Source: Chaunax sp. Z400 (taxonomy: Eukaryota > Chordata > Actinopteri > Lophiiformes > Chaunacidae). Taken from it: a stretch of DNA of 64,000 nt. The notes below the pieces were generated by a model, which did not search any database, was not told the origin of the DNA, and saw only the letters and a list, made by a program, of their open reading frames with translations. The position numbers and the translations under genes were made by a program. Below, one piece after another: positions 19,765 to 30,822 of this stretch. The DNA is taken from positions 29,937,834 to 30,001,833 of the forward strand of contig CM075186.1 in the NCBI GenBank assembly GCA_037577475.1, in the 5' to 3' direction. The stretch's first letter is position 1, and each line of letters begins with the position of its first letter.

Positions 19765-21225
19765 GAACTGACCAAGACCCACAAAAAAGTCTCTTGGAGC
19801 AATGCCATCAAAGAAACAGGAAGTCGGCCATTTTTTATTTTTGTGGCCATTTTTTGCCATTTATGGAAAATCACACACTTTGTATTTTAACAAACTCCTC
19901 CAAGAGACTTTACCTGATCGATTTCAAATTTGGTCAGTACTATCTAAACCCCATGAGGATGAAAAGTTGCTCAAATCCTGAGTTTTCGTTCAACAGTGTG
20001 GGCGTGGCCAGGCGTCAGATTTTGACGTGTCGCCATGAAAGTTATGAAGGTTTTCATAATTCCACTGTCTAAGGTCCAATCTGTACAAAACTTAAAATGC
20101 TGGTTAAGAGTCCCGCCCCAAAGACATCCACATGACAAAATGTAGCATAAGTCATAGCACCACTTAGTGGTAACAGGAAATTACATATTTTATGTTTTGA
20201 TACACTACTACTTGTCATGTATCTGATCCTAGTTTTTGGTTCCTCTTATTTTGTAAGGTTTATTTCATGATTTAGTTCCTCTGTTTCCTGTTGTATTTTG
20301 TAGCTTCATTCCTTGCCTTGTGTTTTGCGTTACACATCCTGTTGTCTTCTCTTGTGATCTGTTTACCCCTTTGCTTCCTGTTTGTGTTTTAGTCTTCTGT
20401 GTTTAGTTCCCTCCCTTTCCCTTTGCTCAAGTATTATCTGTCTATTAGTTTATTGCTGCATCCTCCTTGTGTCTTCCCCTTTAATATATTTTCCCTTCAG
20501 TGTGTGATTGTCTGATATTCTCCATCTGTTGTTGATTGTCTCCTCCTCCCTGTGTCACCTGTGTATCATTCTCTCATTATCCTAGTGTATTTAGTCTGTG
20601 TGATTCCCTCTGTGAGTTGTCAGTTCGTCGTCAATGCATCGTCATATTTTGTCTCACATTCCAGTGCTTCCAGTGTTTTTTCCCCGTGTTCTACAGTAAG
20701 TTTTCTTTCTGTTGGATTCTTCTTATTTCCTGTGTTCCTGCTTTTTTGCCTTTGTTAATTGGATTATGGAATATTGGACTCCGAGGTTATGTTTGGAATT
20801 TGTGTTAATTAAAACCCTGAACCGCACTCCGCCCCTTGTGTCGTCTGCATTTGAGTCCTGCTATTGCTGAACCCTGCCACTACTAGGCCGTTGAGCATTG
20901 CCTTCAAATTCAGTGACAACAGCTATAACAAATTGGTGATGCATGATTGTGAAGCTGGTGCCTTTTCATGCAAAGTTGTAGGCGTGGCTGTGCGGTGAAT
21001 GTTGATGTTTCGCCATGAAGCAGGAAGTTGTTATAACTCTGCTGTCCATGGTCTAATCTGCCCCAAACTTCACACGCTTGATAAGAGTCCAACCCTGAAC
21101 ACATCTATATAGTTAAATTTGATAATAGTCATAGAGCCACCGAGTGGCAACAGGAAGTTATATACTTCCGAATTTGACGTGCTACTGTTAGGCCGTTCAC
21201 CACAATGATCTCAAATTTGGTCAGT
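19765..21225. repeat. teleost dispersed repeat in tandem halves, split by a solo LTR
   Basis: Two related segments (19765-20207 and 20885-21225) share caaatttggtcagt, cgccatgaa, aagagtc and a cat-agcaccac/ccgagtgg block. They look like units of one dispersed repeat of about 350 bp, interrupted by the LTR insertion at 20213-20879. Confidence 0.6.
20213..20879 (+). mobile_element. solo LTR, 667 bp, with 5-bp target duplication
   Basis: Starts TGTCATG and ends CCTGCCA (TG...CA). It is flanked by perfect direct repeats ctact at 20208-20212 and 20880-20884. The 3' part has attaaa at about 20807. There is no internal coding region, so it is a recombination product of a full LTR element. Confidence 0.75.
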
Positions 21226-21465
21226 AAAGGAGAGACTGGAGAGCCTGCCTGATTTTAACCCAGGAGCAATGGAGAAAGCACTTCAGTGGGGGGGGGAGCA
21301 AGGTATTGGAAAAGGTTGACGTCCTCCTCCATCAAAACACTGAGGGACCTCCTGATTAGAGGCCCGGAACGGGAGAAGAACATCTTCCCACCTCAGCTCT
21401 CCCCAACCCACTTACCCCCACTTGGCCAAACAGCTGAACAGGGGGAGAGACCTACGGGCTCCCCC
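21226..21465. other. no gene seen upstream of ERV copy A
   Basis: Contains a 9-10 G run near 21287. An open frame here (SSIKTLRDLLIRGPEREK) has no family I recognise. Confidence 0.4.
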
Positions 21466-21837
21466 TGTAGGGAGTTTTACTTGTATTGACACAATGGTTC
21501 AAGAAGTTCTTGTTTGGGCTCTCAATCCTTCAATAACACGTTGTTCTAACCACACAAATGAAGATATAACATATGTTGTTGTGACCTTCTGTGGAAGATA
21601 TGCAGACCAGTCATGGAGCCAGAGTGATATGTAAACCATGAGTGTGTATTGACATGTGTATTGCAGACCAAAAAGAGCGTAACGTGTGTATTGATGGGTA
21701 TAAAACCGCAGCAGAGTTGCTTTTGTGTTGATCATGTCACATGTCATGTTTGGAAGATGATGTTGAACTGACAGTAAATGATCCTGTTGACTGCAAACCA
21801 AAGTCTCCTCGTCTTTCTTTGACTTTCTGCCACAACA
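21466..21837 (+). repeat. 5' LTR of ERV copy A (372 bp)
   Basis: Begins TGTAGGGAGTTTTAC and ends GCCACAACA. Matches the reverse complement of 36316-36689. A TATA box (TATAAAA, 21699-21705) lies about 140 bp before the LTR end, as expected for a U3 promoter. Confidence 0.85.
21699..21705 (+). promoter_or_regulatory. TATA box of the ERV LTR
   Basis: TATAAAA in copy A. The matching site in copy B is at 36448-36454 on the minus strand. Confidence 0.7.
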
Positions 21838-21840
21838 AAT

Positions 21841-21858
21841 TGGCGGCCAACGTGGTTT
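21841..21858 (+). other. retroviral primer-binding site
   Basis: TGGCGGCCAACGTGG starts 3 bp after the LTR end. It resembles the tRNA-Lys1,2 type of primer-binding site with one mismatch in the first 15 bases. Assigned by position and motif. Confidence 0.7.
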
Positions 21859-23682
21859 TGATCCTGGGAAGGAAGGCATATCTTGAAGCATCTTCACATC
21901 TGAGCGTCAAGCAAGCTGAGGCGCCTAAATAAGGTAAGAGACATTTGATTCTCAAATACAGCTTGGCCTCGCTTGAGTGACGATTCTTTAAGTGTCTGTC
22001 TGTTCCTTTCAAAATATGAACCAGTGGCTAAATGAGGAGCAGGTGTTTGCAGTTGATGTTTGGTTTCTGCATGCAGGCAGCTGCTGAAATTGATGTTTAT
22101 GGTCTCAGAATATTACGAATTGTGAATTGGCATAGGAAAACAGCTGCAATAAGTTTGTTGATTGTGTTGTCGAGACCCCAGTAGTTAAAAAGAGTGCATA
22201 ATTAAAGCAGGCTCCAACTGGGTGTTGTGTAAGCGCTGTGAACAGCCTGTGTGAGGCTTGATGTGTGAATAGTCATGACTCCCCGTGCCCGGAGGTTAAT
22301 TTTGTGTTTGTGGGACTGAACTTGAAAAGGATAAGTTCTTGGTCCAGGCTGTAAAATTGGATATTTGCTCAAAAGGAGCCAAGCGGAAACCAGATGTGAG
22401 TTGACTGCTGATATTAAAGTCCGTTGATCTGTATGGTGGAAAAATCCCAGAGCTCGGGCCCTTCCTATGCCTACAAGAGCTAAGACTTGACTAATATATA
22501 TACGTGAGACAACTCACTAGACAAGGAGAATCTTCTTGGTTGGAGCTCTGCCTAAACTGTGAAAAAACAGTGAAGGCTGGGGCTTAACTGAAACTCTGAA
22601 AATTGTTTACAGTCTCTATAGGGCAGAAATAATCTATGTCGAAACTATAAGTGATACAGAATTATATCTATTTAGAGCTTTTGAGAGCTAAAAAAATAGA
22701 CCAAAAGCTGTATAAAATAAATAGACAATTGACTATAGGAGATTCCCCGAGGTCAATAAGGAAGAAAGCTGGTCTGAAATAACCACTTTCTTCCATTTCC
22801 CTGTAAGATAAATGAGCCTCCAGTTGAAGGACGTAGAGTTACATAAGCACATGTCCGAGAATATCTCCTTATAAAAATTAAAACACAAATAAATTAGAGG
22901 TAAAAGTTACATATACTAATTAATTTGTTATTAAATGAGTGGAATTATTATAGCTGTGCAAAGAGCCCCATTTGAACCTGAAATGGATAAACTGACGGAC
23001 TGACAAAGACTGACTGTGTAATTCGAGAGCTCTCTTCTCCTCCCTTCTCTCTTTCTATCTCTTGCTCTCAATTCTCCCTCCCTCCTTTCTCCTTTCTCGT
23101 ACTCTGGCATATGCGTTTGATGTGTATAAATCGCTGTGTATATATTGCTGTGTATAAATTGATGTTCATAAATCGCTGTATATGCATACAGTTTGAGGAT
23201 TGAATGAATGTCGTGTTGTTTGATAATCTCTTGCTGAATTTGAGAACAATACATGGTTCAAGCATTGTTTGAGCTGTGTGAGCTTGATATTTTGTGTTAG
23301 GAATTATGCTATTACAGCTATATAAGTTTAGCTGTGGTGTGTTGCTCTGTATGTTTTTGAAGAACTATATTTTGTGTTAGGATTTTTTTTTTTTTTGGAG
23401 CTCATCAAAGGGCACAGCTTCAGTTGAGAGCAGTTGATGCGGCCCCGGTGGAGAGAGGCCACAAGGTAAGCAGCTTTCTGCTCACCTCTCTGTTGGGGAA
23501 GGGCTTCACCGATTCTGTACTGATGCTGGTAAGACCAAAAACATTGGCTCACCAAATAAAAAACCTAAGTAAGGGGAAGGAGTACTAATTATACTAATAC
23601 TAATTATACTAATCAATGCATTGAAATGGTTAATGTCTAAATATTAATGTGTCAATGTGTGTCAAATGCTTAAAATGCTATC

Positions 23683-24725
23683 TCCAGCCCACTAACAGTC
23701 CCTTGTACGGCGGTGGTGAAAACCAATAGTCCCACCCAGCAGTCTCCGATCCAACTTCCCAAAGGTAACCCGCGACGCCAGGTTAGAGTCATGCGTCACC
23801 GATTATCCAATGACCCGGAGCATTCATTTAAACCTCCAACAGAGACCACCCCCACAACAGTAAAGGAGACAGTGTTTAGCAATGTTGCTGTACCATGCAG
23901 TAACACCATTACATCCTCTCCTCCTCCAGATACCTCTTCGGCTGACCAACAGGGGAGCCAGAGCTGCTGACTGCACAGACCGCCACCACAAACATCACTG
24001 AGGTGGAGGATAACGACATGATGATGGGTGAAGTGATGAGAAGCGAAATGCTTACAACATCCCAACCATCTGAATCCTCCACTTCTAACTCCGATTAGAC
24101 CCCGGCTGCAGCTCCTGGTTCCCCAGGTCGACCGGAACCCCACACCCACCCCAAAACCTTCGGTAAATTACAAGAATGGAAAGTTAGACTTTAAGTCCAC
24201 AAACCCACCCTCTTTATGGGGGACTCCAACCTGTCGCGCATCCCACCCTTCAAAGACCCCAATATTCAGGTTGACAGTTTCCCAGGTGCCACGTACCATC
24301 ATGTCAACATAAACCTGAAAAAACTACAGTACCCACTCAAACCCTCCTCTTTACAATAGACATAGACTCACTATACACCAACATAGAAACCCACTCGGAC
24401 TTGCGGCAACCAAACATACCCTCCAGAAATACCCAGACCCATCCAGACCTGACACTGAACTTTTACAACTACTCGAACTCACCCCGACCAGGAACGACTT
24501 CCAGTTTGACAATAAACACTACCTACAAATGTGTGGATGCACGATGGAGAGAAAATACTCCCCCTCTTAAGCTGACATCTACCTGGCGTTGTGGCAGGAG
24601 ACCGCTCTGGCAAAATGTGAGGACCAACCACTGCTGTATGTCCGTTACCTTGACGACATCTTTGGCCTGTGGGAGAAAATGGAAGCACGGTTCAAGCAAT
24701 ATTTTAACACTTTGAACTCACACCA
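23683..24725 (+). pseudogene. Penelope-like retroelement fragment
   Basis: Two parts. 23700-24330 has a disordered leader and then FMGDSNLSRIPPF and VDSFPGATYHH, an SGNH-hydrolase-like GDSN motif. 24340-24700 has RT blocks typical of Penelope-like elements: LFTIDIDSLYTNIE, then NDFQFDNKHYLQMCG and YVRYLDDIFGLWE, where YLDD is the catalytic pair. Frameshifts (near 24395 and 24475) and a stop at about 24570 break the frame. The GIY-YIG endonuclease end is absent. Whether both parts belong to one element is inferred from adjacency. Confidence 0.75.
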
Positions 24726-24759
24726 TAATATAATAAAATTGAAATTTTAATTTATATAA

Positions 24760-24956
24760 TTTAATTTATATGTATATGTATATATATATGTGTATATGTA
24801 TGTATATGTATATGTATGTATATATGTATATATATGTATATATGTATATGTATATATATGTATATATGTATATATATGTATATATGTATATGTATATATG
24901 TATATGTATATATGTATATATATATGTATATATGTATATGTATATGTATATATGTG
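24760..24956. repeat. TATG/TA microsatellite
   Basis: About 200 bp of (TATATG)n and (TA)n mixtures. Both strands are open as M/Y/I/C or H/T/Y/I strings, which are artefacts. Confidence 0.97.
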
Positions 24957-25289
24957 TGCAATTCTCTGTGCCGAAGGGGGTCAGGTGTTCAGATCAGAGG
25001 ACAGTTGGTGGCTCTATTGTTTTGTGGAAGGCATGATTTACAGCTGTAATGAAGTGTGCATCTGTTGTCTTGCGGGTCCCTGAGTGTATATAAACTGAGA
25101 GAATCTGATAGTTGGGCGGGAATGCCTCTAAAATGGTAACAGTGAAACCATGTTTAGTTTCTCCATGTTGCCATTTCAGCAGAGGTTCAGATTTTCATTT
25201 TGTGGCAGACAGCCCGATCTTGTGGAGCCTTGTAATCATTACAATACAAGTGTACATGTGGCAGTTTATTCCTAGAAAAAATTCCTGTT
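24957..25289. other. no gene seen
   Basis: Unassigned sequence between the microsatellite and the LINE tail. Confidence 0.5.
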
Positions 25290-25472
25290 CCAGACAATGA
25301 TCTGGATCACCACCAAAATCTAATCGATTCTTCCTTGAGCCACTTACGACATTTCCTGAAAATTTCATCAAAATCCGTCCATTACTTTTTGTGTTATCTT
25401 GTTAACAATCCAACGCCAACAAAAACATAACCTACTCCCTTGGTGGAGGTAATGAGTGAATGAATAAATACT
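25290..25472 (+). mobile_element. RTE-type LINE or SINE 3' tail
   Basis: The block gatctggatcaccaccaaaa ... cctgaaaatttcatcaaaat ... ccttggtggaggtaa, followed by gaatgaataaat, resembles the 3' tail of RTE-type elements in vertebrates, from memory. No coding part is present. Confidence 0.55.
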
Positions 25473-25784
25473 TAAGTGTTCCTCTTTCCATAGTGCATGT
25501 TGTTACTAATGTCAGCAAAATATAAATGGTGCATTCATGTGATGTCTGACTCTGACCAACCCAACTTAGAAAACTGACATGTTGCCACAAGTCAGAACAC
25601 AACCTCTGAAACTGATGTCATAGACACAGAAACATGCTGGAAAAAAGCAAATGTTTGATGGATGATTAGAAACTTTTTATTTATTCATGTATTGAATATA
25701 ATTTTTTGTGTAGATATAAAATTAGGTTGTAACTTTTTGTTTCTGTCGATGCAGTGATGTGGATTAGTTGTAAATGTTATTTTT

Positions 25785-26130
25785 GGGAGGCTGCCTTGTG
25801 TCTCCTCCAACGTCCAGGTTAAAAAGTAAAAGAAGGGGACAGGACTTTTGGTTCTGGAATGACCTGCTGGAGGAGATGAAGCTGTCTGAAACAGTCTCCT
25901 TTTAGGTCTAGTCTTAAAACATATTTTTATCGGAAAGAATATCCTGATTTTATCTCAGCTCCTTTATTGTACTGCTTTGTTATTTATTTATTTGTTTGTT
26001 TGTTTTTGGCATCAACCCTGATAACATATTAGGTAAATCATTCTTTTAGTGGTTTTATGTAAGGTAATGGCTCAGCAACAAACCTGTGACAAAATCACGT
26101 GATAAAATAAAGCTTCAAACTTCAAACAGC
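25785..26130 (+). pseudogene. LINE ORF2 C-terminal fragment
   Basis: Encodes FWNDLLEEMKLSETVS and SLKTYFYRKEYPD, the LW.LP...-S..FR..LKTYLF pattern that ends many LINE and DNA-element polyproteins. It is followed by a T-rich 3' region and aaaataaagcttcaaac. Broken by a stop within SFRSSLK and truncated at the 5' side. Confidence 0.5.
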
Positions 26131-26960
26131 CGTCACTTGGTGGGTCCTAAAATTGCGTGTATGTGTCATATTTGACTTTGGTAAGAGATATCCGCTATGT
26201 AAACATGAGTAGTAGCTCTCTGATGCAAAGTTACTCTACATGTCTGACCAGTTTAGACTCATCATGTGCAGATACAGTATTTAAAAAGATGATGTTGCTC
26301 CATGATGAAGTTCCTCCATAAGCTAAAATGTCACTGTAGTGTCATCATCATTGCCTTAACTTACTAGAGCTGCCATGTCAATTGTTTTCATTACTGATTG
26401 TTTCCAGACAACAATATTTGTTTAGAAGTATTGGTATTGCAACATTTTAGAATAAATCCTGTAAATATGTGACCTGGTACTGCAGACACAATGTTTGCTC
26501 AGAGATGGAAGAGAGGCTGCTACCATGTCCTGTATGTCATGATTTTGCAGCTCTCCCTCCACGTCGTCCTGATTTGCTCTGTTTCCAGGAAGCTGTGGTT
26601 CATTCTCCAGGTTGAAGGTAAACCAGCCAGCCTGATATCTGCAGACAGAAACAAACTGACATTAGTAAAGTTTTACAACCTGCCAATAACAATTATTATC
26701 TACTTGTTATCAATTATACTTTTAATATATGAGTTCTTTAGGGTCTAATGTGGGAAAGTTATGACAAATGTTCCCAGAGCACTAAATAATTGCTGATTCC
26801 TGACTAACCAACTTCACTGTTATGATGAAGATAATAATAATGTGACCACATGACTGTAGTAATAAAAGGTAACAATAATTTGAATGGATTAAAGTTCGGT
26901 TGATTGACAGAAATTCATTTAAGTTCTCATTATTAGTACGATACAACTGGAGACCTTTAA
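26131..26960. other. no confident gene
   Basis: An 85-codon frame at 26491-26748 has hydrophobic segments (HVVLICSV, IIIYLLSIILLIY) but no family resemblance. AT-rich. Confidence 0.4.
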
Positions 26961-27165
26961 GGTCTCTGTATTGCCCCATGTCCCCTTGTATAGGCCCCCC
27001 TCTTCCTACACTTCACAGCCGCACTGACACCTTTTCAGTGTCCTTCACTGCTGACCAGGTGAGAAGACAGCTGAATAAACTCCACTCAGGTAAGGCTTCA
27101 GGCCCTGATGGCGTCAGCTCCAAGGTGCTTAAAGCCTGTGCCCCCCAGCTTCATGTGTGTAAAAC
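26961..27165 (+). pseudogene. L2-like LINE RT N-terminal fragment
   Basis: Encodes FSVSFTADQVRRQLNKLHSG, then KASGPDGVSSKVLKACAPQL, the KA.GPDG..-.VLK.CA..L signature at the start of non-LTR reverse transcriptases. It is truncated on both sides; the following DNA to about 27500 is not RT. Confidence 0.8.
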
Positions 27166-28185
27166 AGCCAAGAGAAGGTGGCCTGTGTCAGAGTCGACTT
27201 CAGCCCAGATCCACCAGGAGGAGGTTCCACTGCAGAGACCTTCCTGTGATAGATAGAGGTCCTCCTTACACCGATACCTTCTCCCACACCACACTTTACC
27301 CCATCTTGGTGTCAAAGGGGCCAGAGGACTGGAGAAGCACAAGCTGCCAGCAGCTCTCTTCTTCAGGGCAGCAGACGAGCTTCCCTCATGTACAGACGGC
27401 TGCCATGATGAACCACAGAGCGTTGGTTCTCAGAGGAATGAAGACATTCTGCTGTTACAGCCCACAGACATTCACTGTTTAGGAACAAACTCATTTCTCA
27501 ACCATTCAAACCACAGATGCCAAAGGAACGGGCCTCACTGGTGGGGATCATGGACTGTGACAATTGAATGTGACTCTCAGTCACTGTATATTTGAATGAG
27601 AACGTTCCTGTTGTTTTAGCTGCTCATCACACTGTACATTTTGTGTTCTTTGTAGCTCATGCACCATGAGCTCTGCTGCACTGTTTGTTTCCATGTATTA
27701 TAGGTGTGATTAAGACCAGTCACCTGACTACACCAGCTTCAAAAACAGATTAAAGTTCACGTACTGTCAGTATGGGCTGATTACATTTCATAATGAGTTG
27801 ACACAAACCAAAACAGAGGTCCATTCAGACACCACCACTCCAAACTACTACTGCATGCATCTTTCTACAGTCTGCACATGAATCATCCTGCAGGGAAACA
27901 CTCAGTATTGATATTGCTGCTCAGAAGTTAATCACTTTTCACCATAAACCTCACTGTTCACTATGTGATGTTATAGAAATTGAATTGTGTACGTTTGTAT
28001 ACTGTGTTCTTTTCATTTGTAATATAGGAATCTACTTCAGAGGCCATATGAAGTCTGTACTGTACAGGAAGCACTTTGCCAGTATAGTTTCTTACCTCAA
28101 ATGGATTATAGTGTATTAAAAAAAGTGCAGTCCTGTTTTAGCAGCACATATCCCATACTGTGCTACTTATGGACTCATGAGCCCA
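27166..28185. other. no gene seen
   Basis: Unassigned, no coding motifs. Confidence 0.5.
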
Positions 28186-28189
28186 GCTA

Positions 28190-28701
28190 ATATTCAGGCA
28201 AACAATAGCCCCTTTGCAAATGCCATGACACTCTCCTCAAGACTGGGTCTTCCTCCTGCAGATAGATCACTGAGTTGGTGTGCGTTCAGGGAACAATGGA
28301 GCCCCAACTGTTGCCTTTTGCAAGTTTTCCTGGTTGACTTTTCCTGTTCCCATGCACATTGCTCTGGCGATGTACGTGCTGACATGAATGAATGATGGGA
28401 TCTCAACCCCTTCTCTTCCTTCGTCTGGATCCGAGGTTGCTGCATCTGGTGGAAATCGAGATAATGCATCTGCACTCTGGTTTAGACGTCCTGGCTTATA
28501 CTTTATCTCAAATTGAAAACTTGCCAGACGTGCTGCCCATCTCTGCTCTAGGCTCCCCAATTTAGCTGAGTTCAAGTGCACTAGGGGATCATTATCTGTA
28601 TATACAGTACCAGTCAATAGTTTGGACACAGTTTCCCATCTACTTGAATGGGAAACTGTGTCCAAATTTTTGACTGGTAGTGTACAAGAAAAGGAGCACA
28701 A
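28190..28701 (-). pseudogene. Ty3/gypsy RNase H and linker, interrupted
   Basis: 28560-28400 encodes LEQRWAARLASFQFEIKYKP and NQSADALSRFP, the end of the gypsy RNase H domain with the typical (N/H)..AD.LSR motif. Below it a spacer (SLEESVMAFAKGLLF) should lead to integrase, which is missing. The MITE at 28603-28684 separates this from the upstream RNase H. Confidence 0.85.
28603..28684. mobile_element. 82-bp palindromic MITE (Tc1-type ends)
   Basis: tacagtaccagtcaatagtt at the left is mirrored by tgactggtagtgta at the right. The arms ggacacagtttcccat and atgggaaactgtgtcc form a near-perfect hairpin. The ends resemble Tc1-like termini, and TA dinucleotides flank it. It is inserted in gypsy RNase H. 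Confidence 0.85.
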
Positions 28702-28767
28702 TGTAAATACTCAGCAAATTTTTTTGTGACTGCCCATGTCAAAGCCAAAAATTCAAGCTTAAAGGAG

Positions 28768-29688
28768 CTATAATTTTTTATCATTTTTCTCTGTAGGGCT
28801 CAAGCTCCTGCTGGTGAAAGCGATTACCCTCTCCTTCCCGTCCTGAACTTGGGCAAGCACAGCTCCTAAACCTCGGCTACTGGTATCTGTGTACAGAATA
28901 AAAGGAAGGTTAAAATCAGCAAAAGCCAATATAGGTGCAGAGGTCAGAGTCATTTTTAGTGCATTGAAGGCATCATCACAGGCTGAGTTCCATTTAGTGG
29001 GAAACAGATTATCCTTACTCCTTGGATTCTGGGCTGCTCCCGCCAACATTTGATTTAACAGGCTTGCAATTTTGGCGAAGCCTTTCACAAATCTGCGGTA
29101 ATAGCCCGCCAAACCCAGAAAGGACTGCAGCTGTTTGGTAGTTGTGGGGGTAGGCCAGTCCTTGATACACTTTATCTTGTCAGGATCTGGGGCAATTCCT
29201 CTTGCTAAAACCCGATGTCCCAAGTACTGCACTTCCTGCTTTAAAAGGCAACACTTGTTGGGCTTTAGCTTAAGGCCATGCTTGGACAACTTTGCAAACA
29301 CTGAGTCCAAATGGGCCAAATGAGTGTCAAAATCAGGAGAGTATATTATCACATCATCAAGATAAACTAGCAAAGATTGTAGATTTTGTTCACCCAGACA
29401 TGCATGCATCAATCTTTGAAATGTAGCTGGTGCATTGGACAAGCCAAAGGGCATTCTACTGAATTCAAATAAGCCCATAGGTGTGGTGAAAGCTGTTTTC
29501 TCTCTATCAGCAGGGGAAACGCCCACCTGCCAGTATCCACTTGCTAGATCCAGGGTAGAAAAGTACTTCGCACTGCCCAGACATGCCAATGATCCTTCTA
29601 TTCTTGGAAGAGGATAAGCATCTTTATGGGTCACAGCATTTAAAGTGTCCCATCCTTCTTGCGGACTAACACGATTGGCGATGCCCAA
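28768..29688 (-). pseudogene. Ty3/gypsy reverse transcriptase and RNase H start
   Basis: 306 codons open. RT blocks in order: DAYPLPRIEGSLACLGSAKY, FSTLDLASGYWQV (first catalytic Asp), MPFGLSNAPATFQRLM, YLDDVIIYS (catalytic pair), YLGHRV and FLGLAGYYRRFV. The tethered RNase H begins with FILYTDTSSRGLGAVLAQ (catalytic Asp). The copy retains all RT catalytic residues but lacks its normal start and is cut off by frame loss near 28768. Confidence 0.93.
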
Positions 29689-29734
29689 GGGCTGGAACTA
29701 GGCACAATGATGTTTGAGTCCAACATACCTTGAA

Positions 29735-30094
29735 TCAAACTCTTCTTAGTACATTTTTGGTGGAATCTGTCTGTAGCGCTCCTGCACTGGGGGGGGCATT
29801 GCCTGTGGGGATCACATGTTGTATGGTGTCCGTCAGTCCATAATCCTCGTCATGCGCCGCAAAAACCGCTCTGTGTTTGTGTAACAAAGCCTGCATTCTC
29901 TCCCGCTCCTCTATGGACAAATGGAGACTCTTTAAATCAGGAAAAACACTCTGTTCTGGCTTGGATTCAGTTTGGCCCATACTCACTCTAACAGTGTTTA
30001 CACCAACACGGGTCATTCTCACACCATTCTCCTGTATGACATCTGTGTGGTCACTTTTAAAAGTCTTAGCTAGCTTCTGATGTCTGTGACTCAT
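29735..30094 (-). pseudogene. Ty3/gypsy pol, protease-RT linker
   Basis: 119 codons between protease and RT. KSLHLSIEERERMQALLHKH is followed by FAAHDEDYGLTDTIQHVIPT, the usual L...h...F...D.G.T..v.H.I.T pattern just upstream of gypsy RT. Frameshifted relative to both neighbours. Confidence 0.8.
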
Positions 30095-30112
30095 TGAGAT
30101 TTTGAACTCGTA

Positions 30113-30808
30113 TTAGGACCCTTCCCCCTGAACCGTGGATAAAGTTCGAGCAATTAAAACTCCTCCCACCTCCAGAGGTTCCACCAAGCATTGGTAGTCC
30201 TTGCCATCCACTGGTGACTTGGTATGTCCCCACACCCACATATCACTCCGGGCTGGAATCTGTATGGGATGGCGGTTTATGGTGCGTACATACCCAATGG
30301 ACCCATCTGGAGCTGCAAACTGTGCTAGGCTGGCACAAATTTTGAAAGACATGGCCCAGACTTTCTGTTGATGCTCATTAGTGGACAGACAGGACAAGGG
30401 TCTTTTCTGATCCACTTCTTCAAAACAGCGTGAAATGATGTTCATCCCAAGAACCCCTTCATTGTCGGTCAAACAGTGATCTTTTGTCACCAAAAAGCCA
30501 CATTCAGGGAGTTCCAGTTGTCCGACCTGTACATGCAATAATACATAGCCCAGGTATGGAATGTCCAGCCCATTAGCAGCCTCTAGTGCCAGCCATGTAC
30601 TGGCATCTTTTAACTTCATGCCATTATTGCCAAAGTGTTTTAAAAAATAGCTGTTTTTCATCAGTGATACATTTGAGCCAGTATCTAGAATACACTGTAT
30701 AGGGACATGGTCAAGGTGTAAATCAACTTTGGGGACTTTTCCAATCAATCTGTCCATATCTTTAATTTGGGGCCCATTGGTATCTAAACCACCCACCATC
30801 TGGGCCAC
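30113..30808 (-). pseudogene. Ty3/gypsy aspartic protease region
   Basis: 231 codons. IQCILDTGSNVSLM holds the D-T-G active site of a retropepsin at about residue 43, and a later hydrophobic segment VLGMNIISRCF matches the (I/V)(L/I)G.(N/D)h block. It follows gag closely (stop near 30823) and probably needs a frameshift or readthrough for expression. Confidence 0.85.
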
Positions 30809-30822
30809 AACAGTGGTGTCAT

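Larger units (their letters stand above)
21466..23682 (+). mobile_element. ERV copy A: 5' LTR, leader, then joined to the end of pol
   Basis: Same family as the minus-strand ERV at 36316-44815. It contains the 5' LTR, primer-binding site, a long leader with a splice-donor-like site (AG|GTAAGA, 21933/21934), and then at 23397 an abrupt join to the sequence matching the integrase C-terminus and following DNA (40181-40475 in copy B, reversed). Gag, protease, RT and most of integrase are absent. A run of 14 T (23383-23396) sits at the join. It ends at about 23682, where the Penelope-like fragment begins. Confidence 0.8.

Noticed and set aside
24761..25083. Y/M/I/C-rich and H/I/Y-rich ORFs
   Set aside because: Translations of the TATG/TA microsatellite.
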